Under the pieces are notes generated by a model. That model saw nothing but the letters and a program-made list of their open reading frames with translations, made no database searches and was not told where the DNA came from. A program made the translations under genes and the position numbers. Of a DNA stretch of 14,097 bases, positions 7,564-14,084 are shown piece after piece (within the stretch, counting starts at the first letter, position 1; each line of letters starts with the position of its first letter). Source of the stretch: Octadecabacter sp. (GTDB lineage: Bacteria; Pseudomonadota; Alphaproteobacteria; Rhodobacterales; Rhodobacteraceae); assembly GCA_003533975.1 (NCBI GenBank), contig DQCL01000172.1:32601-46697 (forward strand). Direction: 5' to 3'.

Positions 7564-8541
7564 CTAGCCGCTGCCGATAATCATACCTGCAGCCAGCACG
7601 AGCGCACCACCAAGGACCACCTGAAATGCAGCCCTAAAGAAAGGCGTTTGCATATAGCGGTTCTGAATCCATGCGATGGCCCAGAGTTCAATAAATACGA
7701 CCGCAAATGCGATGATTGTCGCAGTCCAAAAGTCTGTGATGAGGTAAGGTAACGCGTGGCCCATACCGCCAAGTGTTGTCATCACACCCGCAGCAATACC
7801 GCGCTTAAACGGTGAGCCACGGCCTGAGATTTGGCCGTCGTCACTGGCAGCCTCAGTAAAGCCCATTGAAATGCCGGCACCGATGCTGGCAGCAGAGCCG
7901 ACTAGGAAAGTCGTCCATGTGTCTTGTGTGGCAAAGGCTGTTGCGAAGATCGGAGCGAGCGTCGAAACGGATCCATCCATCAGACCCGCGAGACCGGGCT
8001 GCACCCAAGTCAGAACGAACTGGCGGTGGGCTGCGTCTTTCTCCTCAGTATCCGCATCTAGGCTGACATTCTCGGCCACCAACTCGCCGGCGCGTTCCGA
8101 ATGCCCTGCTTCTGCTGCCGCTAGGTCGCCAAGCAACGCACGCGTCTGTGCGTCGGTCGACGTTTTTGCCGCTGTTTCGTAAAACCGCTGGGCATCGCTT
8201 TCCATTTGGCGGGCTTCGTCTCGGATACGCTCTAGTCCCAGATTTTCAACAAGCCATACAGGACGTCGCGCATAGAACCCCGCAACGTGTTCACGGCGAA
8301 TGAGCGGAATCGTATTTCCGAACCGGCTTTGGTGCATTTCGATGAGGCGGCGGCGATGCCCATCCTCCTCTGACGCCATGCCTTCAAATACCGAAGCGGA
8401 CGCGGGGAAATCGTCGCGCAGTCGCTCCGCATAGCTACGATAGATCCGCGCGTCGTCTTCTTCCGAGGAGATCGCTAGCGCGAGGACCTCCTGTTCGGAC
8501 AAGTCTGAGAAGCGTTTTCGGTTTGATAGCCCAGGGATCAT
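7564..8541 (-). CDS. mbfA: MbfA: ferritin-like domain fused to VIT1/CCC1 iron exporter
   Basis: Membrane-bound ferritin A, 325 residues. Residues 1 to about 165 form a ferritin-like four-helix domain with the expected iron ligands: E27, E59 and H62 (ExxH), E114, E144 and H147 (ExxH). Residues about 175-325 are a VIT1/CCC1 domain with about five membrane segments, beginning GLMDGSVSTLAP and including MGFTEAASDDG. In Agrobacterium and Bradyrhizobium the homologue exports iron and protects against iron and peroxide stress. The start at 8541 is preferred over the in-frame ATG at 8634: GAGAG lies 7 nt upstream, the family begins here, and the longer form would swallow the promoter and operator. 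A 15-bp Irr-type palindrome ends 14 bp before the ATG. It is divergent from tetR and followed after 39 bp by the AEC gene. Confidence 0.93.
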   Translation of the reverse strand: MIPGLSNRKRFSDLSEQEVLALAISSEEDDARIYRSYAERLRDDFPASASVFEGMASEEDGHRRRLIEMHQSRFGNTIPLIRREHVAGFYARRPVWLVENLGLERIRDEARQMESDAQRFYETAAKTSTDAQTRALLGDLAAAEAGHSERAGELVAENVSLDADTEEKDAAHRQFVLTWVQPGLAGLMDGSVSTLAPIFATAFATQDTWTTFLVGSAASIGAGISMGFTEAASDDGQISGRGSPFKRGIAAGVMTTLGGMGHALPYLITDFWTATIIAFAVVFIELWAIAWIQNRYMQTPFFRAAFQVVLGGALVLAAGMIIGSG

Positions 8542-8555
8542 AGCAACTCTCGCGG

Positions 8556-8570
8556 TTAGAATGGTTCTAA
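8556..8570 (-). promoter_or_regulatory. Irr-type iron control element in front of mbfA
   Basis: TTAGAA-TGG-TTCTAA is a perfect inverted repeat of 6-bp arms with a 3-bp centre, 14 bp upstream of the mbfA ATG. Half-sites TTAGAA/TTCTAA match the iron control element bound by Irr in alphaproteobacteria, where Irr represses mbfA under iron shortage. It lies at or just after the likely transcription start (-10 candidate TATACT on the minus strand at 8583-8578, or TTGTGC-N16-TACATT at 8596-8569), a position that fits repression. Confidence 0.8.
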
Positions 8571-8658
8571 TGTAACGAGTATACCATCCAGCACAAGACT
8601 GCCAGTCGTTTGACGATACCGGCAACGCTTGCATCGAGCAGGGGCACCCCGCGTCGCC

Positions 8659-8692
8659 TTGCCCGTTCTAAACGGTTCAGTTTATAAAACTG
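8659..8692 (+). promoter_or_regulatory. tetR promoter with two overlapping palindromes
   Basis: A core promoter is visible as TTGCCC (8659-8664), an 18-bp spacer and TATAAA (8683-8688, 5/6). Two perfect palindromes sit on it: CCGTT-CTA-AACGG at 8663-8675 over the -35/spacer, and CAGTTT-ATA-AAACTG at 8678-8692 over the -10. Their centres are 16 bp apart and share the pattern C(C/A)GTT...AAC(G/T)G. They are best read as auto-repression operators for the TetR protein encoded 18 bp further on. Confidence 0.6.
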
Positions 8693-8709
8693 GGTAGGGA
8701 GACCAGTTC

Positions 8710-9327
8710 ATGACAGACGGAGAACCAACGGTGAAGCGCGGGCGCAAGTTCGACCAAGTGCTGAGCGGTGCGCGCGATATCTTCATGGTCGATGGTTTTG
8801 AAGGGGCAAGCGTCGATGACATCGCCAAGACAGCGGGCGTTTCGAAAGCCACGCTTTACAGCTATTTTCCTGACAAGCGCCTATTGTTCATGGAAGTCGC
8901 CAAAATGGAATGCGTACGCCAAGCGGACTCAGCCATCGAAAACATTGATATGTCTGAGCATGCAGACAAAGTCCTAACGCAGACTGCGTGGCAAATGGTT
9001 CGCTTTTTCACGTCCGACTTTGGCCAACGTGTATTTCGGCTTTGTGTCGCTGAAAGTGACCGCTTCCCCGAATTGGGGCGCGAATTTTACCAAAGCGGGC
9101 CGGCATTGGTACGTGAGAAGCTCGTTAGTTTTCTGAAAGTCGCGATATCACGTGGTGAACTGGAGATTGACGATCTGGCACTTGCCGCCGATCAGTTCAG
9201 CGAACTGTGCAAAGCAGATCTGTTTCCGCGGCTAATTTTCAGTATAGATATGACGTTCGACGAGCGCCAGAAAGAGCGGATCGTAACGGGCGCAGTGAAG
9301 ACATTCCTTGCGCGTTATGCCGCCTAG
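8710..9327 (+). CDS. TetR/AcrR-family transcriptional regulator
   Basis: TetR-family repressor of 205 residues. The N-terminal helix-turn-helix domain spans about residues 12-60, with GASVDDIAKTAGVSKATLYSYF (split here: ASVDDIAKTAG, 33-43, and VSKATLYSYF, 44-53) as the recognition region. The C-terminal ligand domain (about 75-205) contains FRLCVAESDRFPELGREFY, typical of the AefR-like TetR C-terminal family. AGGGAG ends about 8 nt before the ATG. The gene is divergent from mbfA and convergent with the formaldehyde dehydrogenase gene, 42 bp away. Palindromes over its own promoter suggest autoregulation. Whether it also controls mbfA or adhC is unknown: the operators sit more than 120 bp from the mbfA start, and none of the same type is evident before adhC. 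Confidence 0.92.
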   Translation: MTDGEPTVKRGRKFDQVLSGARDIFMVDGFEGASVDDIAKTAGVSKATLYSYFPDKRLLFMEVAKMECVRQADSAIENIDMSEHADKVLTQTAWQMVRFFTSDFGQRVFRLCVAESDRFPELGREFYQSGPALVREKLVSFLKVAISRGELEIDDLALAADQFSELCKADLFPRLIFSIDMTFDERQKERIVTGAVKTFLARYAA

Positions 9328-9332
9328 CCTAC

Positions 9333-9361
9333 CGCAGGCCCGATCACCGACCGGACCTGCG
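9333..9361. terminator. Hairpin between convergent tetR and formaldehyde dehydrogenase genes
   Basis: CGCAGG (9333-9338) pairs with CCTGCG (9356-9361), and after one mismatch CCG (9340-9342) pairs with CGG (9352-9354), leaving a 9-nt loop. It fills most of the 42-bp convergent gap, as a bidirectional terminator would. No U-tract follows on either strand, so intrinsic termination is uncertain. Confidence 0.4.
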
Positions 9362-9369
9362 CCTAAGTA

Positions 9370-10482
9370 TTAGTAAACGACTACGCCGCGGATGCTTTCG
9401 CCTGAATGCATCAGATCGAAGCCTTTGTTGATGTCGTCGAGAGACATGGTGTGCGTGATCATCGGGTCGATCTCGATCTTTCCGTCCATGTACCAATCCA
9501 CGATTTTCGGCACGTCCGTACGACCTGAAGCGCCGCCAAAGGCGGTTCCGCGCCAACTGCGGCCAGTCACAAGCTGGAAAGGACGGGTTGAAATTTCGGC
9601 ACCCGCAGGTGCGACCCCGATAATGATGCTTTCGCCCCACCCTTTGTGCGCTGCTTCCAACGCAGTGCGCATTACCTGAACGTTGCCGGTTGCATCGAAC
9701 GTGTAGTCCGCACCGCCACCCGTTAGTTCAACCAAATGCGCAACAAGATCACCCTCAACGTTTGACGGATTCACGAAGTCAGTCATGCCGAAGTGCTTTG
9801 CCATGTCGATTTTGCTGTCGTTCAGATCAACGCCGACAATTTGGTCAGCCCCGGCAAGGCGCAGCCCCTGAACAACATTCAAGCCGATACCACCCAGCCC
9901 GAAAACAATCGCAGTGCTGCCGATCTCAACCTTAGCAGTATTGATAACCGCACCGATGCCCGTCGTTACACCACACCCGATGTAGCAAATCTTATCGAAT
10001 GGAGCGTCCTTACGGACCTTCGCCAGTGCGATCTCAGGAACAACCGTGTGATTGGCGAATGTCGAACAGCCCATGTAATGGTGGATTGGGGTTCCATCGA
10101 GCATCGAAAAACGCGTCGATCCATCGGGCAACAACCCGGCACCTTGTGTGCTGCGAATTTGCTGACACAGGTTCGTTTTGGGGTTCAGGCAATACTCACA
10201 CTCGCGGCATTCTGGGGTGTAAAGCGGGATGACATGATCGCCCACTTCAAGGCTTGTAACCCCTTCGCCGACTTCAATAACCACTCCCGCCCCTTCATGG
10301 CCAAGGATCGCCGGAAAGATCCCTTCAGGATCGTCGCCCGAGCGGGTGAATTCATCTGTATGGCATAGGCCTGTGGCCTTAATTTCAACGAGAACCTCAC
10401 CAGCGCGAGGGCCTTCCAGGTTGACCTCCATTACTTCGAGTGGCTGGCCAGCGGCGAGTGCTACGGCGGCGCGTGTACGCAT
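9370..10482 (-). CDS. adhC: S-(hydroxymethyl)glutathione dehydrogenase / class III alcohol dehydrogenase
   Basis: Zinc-dependent, NAD-linked class III alcohol dehydrogenase of 370 residues (family 368-378); it oxidises S-hydroxymethylglutathione to S-formylglutathione. Catalytic zinc ligands are C40, H62 and C170, with E63. Structural zinc ligands are C92, C95, C98 and C106. The NAD site is GLGGIG (195-200) with D219 at the end of the second strand. R110 in QQIRSTQG corresponds to the class III Arg115 that recognises the glutathione carboxylate, which separates it from ordinary alcohol dehydrogenases. The start at 10482 is chosen because GGAGGA lies 6 nt upstream; the in-frame ATG at 10533 would add 17 residues not seen in the family. 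It is a single-gene unit, convergent with tetR. The product feeds the S-formylglutathione hydrolase at 5066-5893. Also named flhA or frmA in other species. Confidence 0.95.
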   Translation of the reverse strand: MRTRAAVALAAGQPLEVMEVNLEGPRAGEVLVEIKATGLCHTDEFTRSGDDPEGIFPAILGHEGAGVVIEVGEGVTSLEVGDHVIPLYTPECRECEYCLNPKTNLCQQIRSTQGAGLLPDGSTRFSMLDGTPIHHYMGCSTFANHTVVPEIALAKVRKDAPFDKICYIGCGVTTGIGAVINTAKVEIGSTAIVFGLGGIGLNVVQGLRLAGADQIVGVDLNDSKIDMAKHFGMTDFVNPSNVEGDLVAHLVELTGGGADYTFDATGNVQVMRTALEAAHKGWGESIIIGVAPAGAEISTRPFQLVTGRSWRGTAFGGASGRTDVPKIVDWYMDGKIEIDPMITHTMSLDDINKGFDLMHSGESIRGVVVY

Positions 10483-10581
10483 ATTTCTTCCTCCAATATT
10501 TGTGGTCCAAGTTGGGGGAATCCGAAGCACCATGCAATCCCTAGTCTTGCGTAGATTACGTTAGATATGGATAGTGACCCT

Positions 10582-10869
10582 ATGAAAATTATGTTTGCGA
10601 TTGCCCCGATTTTGTTTCTTGCCGCGTGTGAAGCGGTGGCGCCAGCACCAACGATGGACCCTTTACCAACGCCAACTCAGGACACCTGCAATGCCAGCAC
10701 TTACGGCCACCTTATCGGTCAAGACGCCACTGCATTGGAACGCGTGATGCTTTTAGGTCAGGTGCGTGTCATTCGGCCGGGGCAAGCTGTTACGATGGAT
10801 TTCAGGCCTGAACGCATCAACTTCAACGTCGGTGAAGACGAGCGGATCACTTCGATACACTGTTCTTGA
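10582..10869 (+). CDS. I78-family peptidase inhibitor, probable lipoprotein
   Basis: Small secreted protein of 95 residues. Residues 1-15 form a lipoprotein signal peptide (MKIMFAIAPILFLAA) with lipobox LAAC and lipidation at C16; a Pro/Thr-rich linker follows (about 18-34). The rest matches peptidase inhibitor family I78: GHLIGQDA near 42-49, RVIRPGQAVTMDFRPERIN at 62-80 and a closing Cys (C94) that can pair with C36. Family members inhibit serine proteases. The ATG at 10582 is preferred over the in-frame ATG at 10567 because it gives a standard short signal peptide; neither has a strong ribosome site. It is divergent from adhC across 99 bp. Likely periplasmic, anchored in the outer or inner membrane, guarding against self or foreign proteases (inference). 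Confidence 0.85.
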   Translation: MKIMFAIAPILFLAACEAVAPAPTMDPLPTPTQDTCNASTYGHLIGQDATALERVMLLGQVRVIRPGQAVTMDFRPERINFNVGEDERITSIHCS

Positions 10870-10882
10870 AATCTCGGCGTCG

Positions 10883-10930
10883 CTCCGGAGGCTCGCACTG
10901 GGTGGGGGCTAAAAAGCGCGCTTCCGGAGG
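10883..10930. repeat. Paired TCCGGAGG repeat downstream of I78 gene
   Basis: TCCGGAGG occurs at 10884-10891 and again at 10923-10930. Because the core is self-complementary, the two copies can also pair with each other (seven Watson-Crick pairs plus one G-U, 31-nt loop) after the I78 stop at 10869. It could be a weak terminator stem or a protein site; no U-tract follows. Confidence 0.3.
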
Positions 10931-10967
10931 ACTTTCGATAAGCACTATATGCCGCCTGATTGTGGCG

Positions 10968-11032
10968 TGATTTGGAACCCTTCGCGGTGATTTGACGGCG
11001 TAATCAATTTGACTAAATGCAGGGTTGATTTG
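10968..11032. repeat. Three TGATTTG copies upstream of DUF2794 gene
   Basis: The heptamer TGATTTG appears at 10968-10974, 10988-10994 and 11026-11032. The first two are exactly 20 bp apart and both are preceded by G (GTGATTTG). They lie in the 190-bp gap before the DUF2794 gene and may be half-sites for a regulator. No clear promoter was found in this gap. Confidence 0.3.
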
Positions 11033-11059
11033 GCACGACGAAGCCGCAAGTCTGGTCGT

Positions 11060-11395
11060 ATGAATGCACCAACGCCATTTCCCAACCAGCCTCCTGCGCA
11101 AACTGCGTTTCACCGGACCGAGTTGAATTTGATCTTGTCTTTATACGGACACTTTGTTGCTGCTGGGGAGTGGCGCGACTACGGCATTTCCCATCTCAAA
11201 GATGTTGCGGTTTTCTCCATCTTCCGACGCACAGCCGAGCACCCGATGTACCGCATCGAAAAGCGCCCAAACATGCGTTTGAAGCAAGGGCAATACGTCA
11301 TTCTCGGGATGGAAGGGCAGATCCTGAAACGTGGTAACGATCTGCGTCAAGTATTGCGTGTGTTGGAGCGAAAACTTATCCGCGCAGTCGACTAA
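11060..11395 (+). CDS. DUF2794 family protein
   Basis: Alphaproteobacterial DUF2794 protein, 111 residues, cytoplasmic, function unknown. The conserved core is visible: FHRTEL near 17-22, LYGHFVAAGEWRDY at about 28-41, DVAVFSIFRRTAEHPMYRIEK at about 48-68, then QGQY and GQILKRG near 77-92. The ATG at 11060 is preferred over the in-frame ATG at 11009, which would add 17 basic residues not typical of the family; neither start has a good ribosome site. The family is usually found as a single conserved gene. Its TAA overlaps the stop of the convergent NlpC/P60 gene by 4 nt, leaving no room for a terminator. Confidence 0.88.
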   Translation: MNAPTPFPNQPPAQTAFHRTELNLILSLYGHFVAAGEWRDYGISHLKDVAVFSIFRRTAEHPMYRIEKRPNMRLKQGQYVILGMEGQILKRGNDLRQVLRVLERKLIRAVD

Positions 11396-12219
11396 AGTAC
11401 GCGCCGCCTTCCTGTAATGTCACCATCCCCTTGCGCTTTGATACGCAGCGTTGCCTGCACCAAACCTTCATAGACCACAGCCATATGGTGTGCGTTTGCA
11501 TGGATCATGGTTTCGGCATCAACCATCATAGCGACATGGCCTTTCCAAAAAATCAGATCACCACGCTGCAATGGGTCATCCACGCTTAACGCTCGCCCAA
11601 GTCCATCGGCCTGCATGTCGCTATCGCCAGCGCATAGATGCCCGCTCGCGTGGTAACTCGCTTGTACCAATCCTGAACAATCGACACCTCGGGTTGAATT
11701 GCCGCCCCATAGATAAGGCACGCCAAAGAACAGCTGCGCGACCGTTGCGGGGTCTGTGAACAACTGGTCGACGGGGCGAAGGTGCTTTTTCGGGATGAAA
11801 CCTTGCGGGGTTTCGAAAAACTTATGCAGCTCACTGATAATGGCGACCTCAGCGCCGAATGGCAGATGAAGCAAGTCTCGCGACTTGAAGCTTTCGGTTT
11901 CGTAGGCGTGGGTTGCGGGTGACGAAACACGATGGGTGGTGGTGATTGGCGCGCTTAACGCTGCTTCGGGAATGTACCCAACATATCCGTCGCGTTTGGA
12001 TTGAACGAAGGCCCATCCGTCCAGCCGCTCATAAACGGTAACTGCTGCTCCAAGAAGCAGCTGACGGTCGCGTTTTCCGGCGGGGCTTGCGCACAGGTCA
12101 ACGACTACCTCCCCGATACTCGCAGGGTTGCCATCAACATAGCTGTCAGCTTGCACTTGCCCGCGAAGATGGTTTGCAGCGACCCGCCCGTTGGCAGGGG
12201 TTAAGCGGCGATCACTCAC
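11392..12219 (-). CDS. NlpC/P60-family (C40) cysteine peptidase with SH3b regions
   Basis: C40 peptidase of 275 residues. The N-terminal half holds two bacterial SH3-like regions (about 38-90 and 105-150, with GWAFVQS...GYVGYIP in the first). The catalytic NlpC/P60 domain starts at about 160: YLWGGNSTRGVDCSGL with nucleophile C181, GHVAMM with H228, and H240 as third polar residue. It resembles YkfC-type gamma-D-glutamyl-L-diamino acid endopeptidases. No signal peptide or membrane segment is seen, so cytoplasmic action on imported murein peptides is more likely than wall hydrolysis (inference). The start is a GTG at 12219 that overlaps the TGA of the aminopeptidase gene (GTGA), with only a distant GAGG, so translation is probably coupled. 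The stop overlaps the DUF2794 stop by 4 nt. Confidence 0.9.
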   Translation of the reverse strand: MSDRRLTPANGRVAANHLRGQVQADSYVDGNPASIGEVVVDLCASPAGKRDRQLLLGAAVTVYERLDGWAFVQSKRDGYVGYIPEAALSAPITTTHRVSSPATHAYETESFKSRDLLHLPFGAEVAIISELHKFFETPQGFIPKKHLRPVDQLFTDPATVAQLFFGVPYLWGGNSTRGVDCSGLVQASYHASGHLCAGDSDMQADGLGRALSVDDPLQRGDLIFWKGHVAMMVDAETMIHANAHHMAVVYEGLVQATLRIKAQGDGDITGRRRVL

Positions 12220-13595
12220 AGGTCTAGAACCTCAGGTAATGACGCAAAGATCGCCCGCGCGCCCATACCCGCGCCCCCCTTTGGACGTGCAGGTGCGGCC
12301 ACTGGGTTCCAGCCATAAATGTCAAAATGGGTATACGGTGTCTCAGTCACAAATCGGCGCAAAAATAGCGCGGCTGTTATCGACCCCGCGAACCCGCCTG
12401 ACGGGGCATTGTCTAGGTCCGCGATTTGCGGCTCAATCATGCTTTCGTATGCGTCGTGAAATGGCATCTGCCATACTGGATCTGCAGTTTCTTCCGCGGC
12501 CTGCGTAAGCGCGCGCGCCATTGCATCGTCCGTCGTATAAAATGGTGCAAGGTCTGGACCAACAGCAACACGCGCAGCACCGGTAAGCGTGGCCATTGAA
12601 ATGATGTGATCCGGCTTGCCTTCGTCCGCCAGCGCCAGTGCATCTGCCAAGACAAGGCGCCCTTCCGCATCGGTGTTGTTGATTTCAACTGTCAGCCCTT
12701 TGCGGCTGGTGAGAACATCGCCGGGCCGAAACGCAGACCCATCAACCGAATTTTCAACCGCGGGAATGAGGACACGAAGTTGCAGCGGCATCTTCAGCGC
12801 CATGATCATATGCGCCAGCCCCAGCACCGTTGCGGCACCGCCCATGTCTTTTTTCATCAGACCCATCGACGCGCCCGGTTTCAGGTTCAACCCTCCGGTA
12901 TCGAAACATACACCTTTGCCCACGAGCGTAAGCTTTGGTCCAGCTTTACCCCATGACATATCGATCAAACGCGGCGCGCGAGGTGAAGCGCGGCCAACCG
13001 TGTGGATCAACGGGTGGTTTTGTTTAAGCAGGTCTTCACCCTGAATAACCGCGCAGCTTGCACCATGTTGTCCCGCTAAAGCAGTAGCTGCCTCCGCTAA
13101 CTCGTCTGGTCCCATGTCAGAGGCTGGCGTGTTGATCAGGTCGCGCGTTAGGCATTCGCCCGCCGCGAGCGCTTCAATACGCCCAGCGTCTACGCCTGCT
13201 GGCGCGACGAATGCGATTTCTTTGGGTGCACCAGATTTGTATCGCTCAAACTTATAGGTGCTCAACAGCAAGCCAAGTGCGGCTTCATCAAGTGCGGGCC
13301 CTGATAGCATCGTATCGAGCACATAGGTTCCCGCAGGGAGTTTCGCAGCCGCCGCCGCAAGCGCAAAACGGACGCGCGACTGTCCCTTGGCGCCGATCCC
13401 AGCATAGACCGCCTTTATAGTTCCATCCGCATTCGGAAGTGCTTCGATTGCACCGATCGACGCGTTGAATCCCTTGTTGCGCAGCCAGCTTGCTGCCGCG
13501 TTTGGAAGGTTCGCAAGCGTTGCGTCCAAGTCATCGGATTTGACCGAGATGAAGGGAATCGCGTTAGCGGAAGGGGCGGCAAACTTGGGGGGCAT
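12216..13595 (-). CDS. M17 leucyl aminopeptidase
   Basis: Cytosolic di-metal leucyl aminopeptidase (M17), 459 residues, slightly shorter than E. coli PepA (503). All metal and catalytic residues are present at a constant offset of 43 from PepA: K227, D232, K239, D250, D309, E311 and R313 (PepA K270, D275, K282, D293, D352, E354, R356). Blocks are VGKGVCFDTGG, KKDMGGAA and the family signature NTDAEGRL. The N-terminal domain is short and divergent, as in the PepB-like branch common in alphaproteobacteria; it may change oligomer contacts or the DNA-binding role of PepA. The ATG at 13595 has GAGG 4 nt upstream, a little close. It is the first gene of a two-gene unit with the NlpC/P60 peptidase, consistent with stepwise breakdown of peptides. 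Confidence 0.93.
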   Translation of the reverse strand: MPPKFAAPSANAIPFISVKSDDLDATLANLPNAAASWLRNKGFNASIGAIEALPNADGTIKAVYAGIGAKGQSRVRFALAAAAAKLPAGTYVLDTMLSGPALDEAALGLLLSTYKFERYKSGAPKEIAFVAPAGVDAGRIEALAAGECLTRDLINTPASDMGPDELAEAATALAGQHGASCAVIQGEDLLKQNHPLIHTVGRASPRAPRLIDMSWGKAGPKLTLVGKGVCFDTGGLNLKPGASMGLMKKDMGGAATVLGLAHMIMALKMPLQLRVLIPAVENSVDGSAFRPGDVLTSRKGLTVEINNTDAEGRLVLADALALADEGKPDHIISMATLTGAARVAVGPDLAPFYTTDDAMARALTQAAEETADPVWQMPFHDAYESMIEPQIADLDNAPSGGFAGSITAALFLRRFVTETPYTHFDIYGWNPVAAPARPKGGAGMGARAIFASLPEVLDL

Positions 13596-13609
13596 ATGAC
13601 CTCTGATCT

Positions 13610-13657
13610 GGCTGTTTACCCAGCCTAGACCATGCCGTTGGCAAGGGCCACAGGCCC
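13610..13657. repeat. Two small hairpins between hypothetical gene and aminopeptidase
   Basis: GGCTG-TTTACC-CAGCC at 13610-13625 and GGGCC-ACA-GGCCC at 13645-13657 lie in the 87-bp gap. On the minus strand they follow the stop of the 13683-14084 gene and precede the aminopeptidase start. They could be a terminator and leader structure; there is no U-tract, so this is weak. Confidence 0.3.
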
Positions 13658-13682
13658 ATAGCTACATCTATGCGTCCGTCTT

Positions 13683-14084
13683 TCAAAACGCTGATACCGG
13701 CCCAGCCGCATGATCCAACACCTGTGTCATCAGCCGCATTAAGCGAGACAGCGTTGCAGCCAATGCCGCGTCATTGGGATCATCAATACAGTAAACAACA
13801 TCAGCCGCGACCTGACCAACCCGTCGCAATCCAAGTTGATCGGCAAGCATGACGATGCTGCGCGCGCGTGTTTCAAGACGGGCAAGTTGACCGGTCCGAT
13901 AATCATCATCCAGCCATTTCAGGTGGCGAGATAACTCTTCAAGGCCCGCGTAGAAAAATTCGCTTTGGCCCTGGTCATCAGCAGTCAAACCAAATGGCGA
14001 TAACGCAAGCGCGTCTGATCCGGAAGTTTCTCGCGGAATGAGTCGCGTGATCGCACGCGTGCTTCTGCTATGTTCTTGATTCAT
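13683..14084 (-). CDS. Small helical protein of unknown function
   Basis: I do not recognise this gene as a named family. The product is 133 residues (134 if it starts at the ATG at 14087) with no signal peptide or membrane segment. Residues 1-40 are polar and probably flexible; 43-125 are strongly helical (EFFYAGLEELSRHLKWLDD, then QLARLETRARSIVMLADQLG, and a last helix around AALAATLSRLMRLM). The pattern recalls an Hpt four-helix bundle, with R75 where the phospho-accepting His would be expected, so at most a degenerate one. The second of two tandem ATGs is preferred: GGAG is 5 nt before it but only 2 nt before the first. Base and codon use look like the neighbours, so it is likely a real native gene. 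It lies 87 bp upstream of the aminopeptidase gene on the same strand. Confidence 0.75.
   Translation of the reverse strand: MNQEHSRSTRAITRLIPRETSGSDALALSPFGLTADDQGQSEFFYAGLEELSRHLKWLDDDYRTGQLARLETRARSIVMLADQLGLRRVGQVAADVVYCIDDPNDAALAATLSRLMRLMTQVLDHAAGPVSAF

Noticed and set aside
8597..8616. Short palindromes GACTG-C-CAGTC and TCGT-TTG-ACGA in the mbfA-tetR gap
   Set aside because: Short arms, no match to a promoter element and overlapping each other; likely chance in a 168-bp region.
8542..8634. N-terminal extension of MbfA from an ATG at 8634
   Set aside because: The extra 31 codons would run through the Irr box and the -10 candidates, lack a ribosome site and do not resemble the family; the ATG at 8541 has GAGAG in front.
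9793..10368. Plus-strand open frame of 191 codons
   Set aside because: It lies wholly opposite the class III alcohol dehydrogenase, which has all zinc ligands in place.
11031..11046. TGGCAC resembling a sigma-54 -24 element
   Set aside because: The -12 position reads AGCCG instead of TTGC(A/T), so the site is incomplete.
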